Part shown: in pieces, positions 6,271 to 7,264 of the stretch
Layout: each line of letters opens with the position of its first letter
How positions within the stretch are numbered: the first letter of the stretch is position 1
Origin: Eubacteriales bacterium
GTDB taxonomy: Bacteria; Bacillota; Clostridia; Christensenellales; CAG-138
DNA length: 7,264 nucleotides
Assembly (NCBI GenBank): GCA_030695285.1
Contig: JAUYTF010000420.1
Span: forward strand, 1 to 7,264
Reading direction: 5' to 3'
The notes under the pieces: generated by a model
Databases searched by the model: none
Told to the model about the DNA's origin: nothing
The model's input: the letters and a program-made list of their open reading frames with translations, nothing else
Made by a program: the position numbers and the translations under genes

Positions 6271-6494
6271 GAGAAAATGTGAACTCATTCGATCCTTTGC
6301 CGTTCCTACGCGAATATGCGCTCGCAATAACCAAAATTGAGAAAATGTGAACTCATTCGATCCTTTGCCGCTCCTGCGCGAAACAACAACTCTAAAAAAT
6401 CCAATGTAATAATGCGATTTGCTCGATCCTTTGCCGCTCTTACGAGAAGTATGCGCTCGCAATAACAAAAATAGAGAAACTGTGAACGCATTCG
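6271..6494. repeat. Array of about 67-bp direct repeats, three units plus a partial
   Basis: Units start at 6271, 6339, about 6405 and 6474 (partial, to 6494). Units 1 and 2 share a first half (6271-6314 and 6339-6382) at 42 of 44 bases, of which the first 32 are identical. Units 1 and 3 share the core CGATCCTTTGCCG and a second half containing TATGCGCTCGCAATAAC (6315-6331 and 6450-6466). The 21-base partial unit matches the unit start at 19 positions. Periods are 68, 66 and about 69 nt, so reading frame is not kept and coding is unlikely. There are no unique spacers as in CRISPR, no terminal inverted repeats and no transposase. The array lies between two divergent genes, so it may be a regulatory array or a local expansion of an intergenic repeat family. 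Confidence 0.85.
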
Positions 6495-6501
6495 TCTCTT
6501 T

Positions 6502-6596
6502 CGAAAACCGCTGAGAAATTACACACAAGCAGATAGAATTGCACAAGATTAATCTCAGCTGCCCGCGCAGGTTTTCGCCGCGCTTGTGCGCTTTTT
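6502..6596 (+). other. Structured element: long imperfect hairpin then GC hairpin with T-run
   Basis: CGAAAACC (6502-6509) pairs with GGTTTTCG (6570-6577), and the adjoining GCTGAGA (6510-6516) pairs with TCTCAGC (6553-6559). This gives a 15-bp stem with a 10-nt bulge on the right side. Two bases after it, GCGC (6580-6583), a TTGT loop and GCGC (6588-6591) form a short stem followed by TTTTT (6592-6596), like an intrinsic terminator. GCACAAG (6541-6547), in the apical loop of the first stem, is exactly complementary to CTTGTGC (6583-6589) in the second hairpin, so an alternative or pseudoknot pairing is possible. The layout recalls a small RNA or an attenuator, but I do not recognise a known RNA family. 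The same bases overlap the -35 of the predicted downstream promoter, so DNA-level regulation is an alternative. Confidence 0.4.
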
Positions 6597-6612
6597 CGAA
6601 ACGTGGTATGCT
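6584..6612 (+). promoter_or_regulatory. Predicted sigma-A promoter of the HAD gene, extended -10
   Basis: TTGTGC (6584-6589), a 17-nt spacer, and TATGCT (6607-6612) preceded by TG at 6604-6605, forming an extended -10. Transcription would start near 6619, at the beginning of the purine tract, giving a leader of about 43 nt. Confidence 0.55.
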
Positions 6613-6617
6613 CATAT

Positions 6618-6657
6618 AAGAAAAAGAAAAGAAGAGAAGAAGAAAAAAAGAGAGGAA
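6618..6657 (+). other. 40-nt uninterrupted purine leader
   Basis: Every base from 6618 to 6657 is A or G, ending in the ribosome site AGAGG (6651-6655), which lies 6 nt before the ATG at 6662. If transcription starts near 6619, almost the whole 5' leader is unstructured purine sequence. That could aid ribosome loading or RNA degradosome/mRNA-stability effects, or form a DNA triplex; these roles are inferred. Confidence 0.75.
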
Positions 6658-6661
6658 TTAC

Positions 6662-7264
6662 ATGGATACCTTACGCAGCAAAAAAGGCTTCATCTGCGAT
6701 ATGGACGGTGTGATCTACCATGGCGAGCGGCTTCTGCCGGGCGTCAAGGAGTTTGTAGACTGGCTCTATCGCGAAGATAAGAAGTTTTTGTTCTTAACCA
6801 ACGCCAGCGGCAAAACGCCCAAGGAACTACAAAGCAAGCTCGCCCGCATGGGGCTTGAAGTAGACGAGAGCCACTTCTACACCAGCGCGCTTGCGACGGC
6901 GAATTTCATCCGCTCGCAATCGCCCGGCAGCAGCGCGTATATCATCGGCGCGCCGGGGCTCTTCAACGCGCTCTACGAAGCGGGCATCATGACCAACGGG
7001 GTCGATCCGGACTATGTCGTCGTCGGCGAAACAAACAACTACAACTACGAGAGCATCTTAAAAGCGGTGCATCTCGTGCAGGGCGGCGCAAAGCTCATCG
7101 GCACCAACACGGACATGACGGGCCCTTCGGAAGCGGGCATCATCCCCGCCTGCCGCGCACTCATCGCGCCCATCGAACTGGCCACCGGAAAATCCGCCTA
7201 CTTTGTCGGTAAACCAAACCCGCTGATGATGCGCACCGGCCTTCGCATGCTGGGCGTGCACTCC
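6662..7264 (+). CDS. HAD-IIA family phosphatase (NagD/AraL-like), cut at the right edge
   Basis: The first 201 residues of a cytoplasmic haloacid dehalogenase-superfamily phosphatase; there is no stop before the window ends. Motif I is CDMDGVIYHG with nucleophile Asp13 and acid/base Asp15. Motif II is LTNAS (45-49). The motif III lysine is in VGKPNPLM (Lys184). A C2-type cap domain lies between, at about 70-170, with GETNNYNYE (122-130) and IGTNTDMTGP (146-155). The family is usually about 260-270 residues (established knowledge), so about 60-70 residues, including the motif IV metal-binding aspartates, lie beyond the window. Members dephosphorylate small sugar phosphates, nucleotides or p-nitrophenyl phosphate; substrate cannot be told. 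The start is supported by AGAGG 6 nt upstream. It is divergent from the lipoprotein operon, with the extended -10 promoter before it. Confidence 0.92.
   Translation, partial: MDTLRSKKGFICDMDGVIYHGERLLPGVKEFVDWLYREDKKFLFLTNASGKTPKELQSKLARMGLEVDESHFYTSALATANFIRSQSPGSSAYIIGAPGLFNALYEAGIMTNGVDPDYVVVGETNNYNYESILKAVHLVQGGAKLIGTNTDMTGPSEAGIIPACRALIAPIELATGKSAYFVGKPNPLMMRTGLRMLGVHS

Noticed and set aside
6271..6494. CRISPR array
   Set aside because: Units are tandem with no unique spacers, are too long and uneven, and no cas gene is near.
6271..6494. Insertion sequence or MITE
   Set aside because: I found no terminal inverted repeats, target duplication or transposase fragment around the array.
6235..6615. 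Minus-strand frame of 126 codons (and shorter ones) across the repeat array
   Set aside because: Repeat spacings of 68 and 66 nt break the frame between units, the frame has no ribosome site, and it overlaps the non-coding hairpins. It looks like translated repeat sequence.
6586..6780. Plus-strand 64-codon frame overlapping the HAD start
   Set aside because: It is a Lys-rich translation of the purine leader, then the HAD gene out of frame.

Overview
The window looks like chromosomal DNA from an anaerobic member of the Bacillota (class Clostridia, probably an uncultured gut lineage). This is inferred from several things: moderately high GC in genes against AT-rich intergenic gaps, strong AGGAGG-type ribosome sites, a BMP-domain protein with no export signal, a two-cluster ferredoxin/nitroreductase fusion, and a Sec-lipobox lipoprotein with a Pro/Thr-rich stalk. 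No species can be named from the sequence alone. I see no phage, transposase, CRISPR, tRNA or rRNA.

Layout. (1) Bases 3-2554, plus strand: a small calcineurin-type metallophosphoesterase, then a 628-residue protein joining a ParB-like N-terminal module to a BMP/PnrA-type ligand-binding domain, 50 nt apart and probably one operon. (2) Bases 2555-2750: an AT-rich gap holding a second, synonymously diverged copy of the last 17 codons of the BMP gene, a weak terminator-like hairpin and a hairpin just before the next ribosome site. (3) Bases 2751-3872, plus strand: a PLP-dependent DegT/DnrJ/EryC1/StrS-type sugar aminotransferase, ended by a bidirectional terminator. (4) Bases 4012-6212, minus strand: a two-gene operon made of a beta-helix lipoprotein (promoter-proximal) and a 2x[4Fe-4S]-nitroreductase. 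(5) Bases 6213-6661: a 449-base divergent intergenic region with an array of about 67-bp direct repeats, a long imperfect hairpin plus T-run, an extended -10 promoter and a 40-nt all-purine leader. (6) Bases 6662 to the right edge, plus strand: a HAD-IIA sugar/nucleotide phosphatase cut off by the window.

How the genes may work together. The metallophosphoesterase and the cytoplasmic BMP protein could form a small intracellular nucleotide/nucleoside-responsive unit (inference). The aminotransferase points to amino-deoxysugar synthesis for glycans, but no partner sugar-nucleotide genes are in view. The lipoprotein and the ferredoxin-nitroreductase are co-directional and 32 nt apart, yet share no obvious pathway. 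The most unusual material is non-coding: the duplicated BMP tail and the repeat/hairpin region between the lipoprotein and HAD genes.
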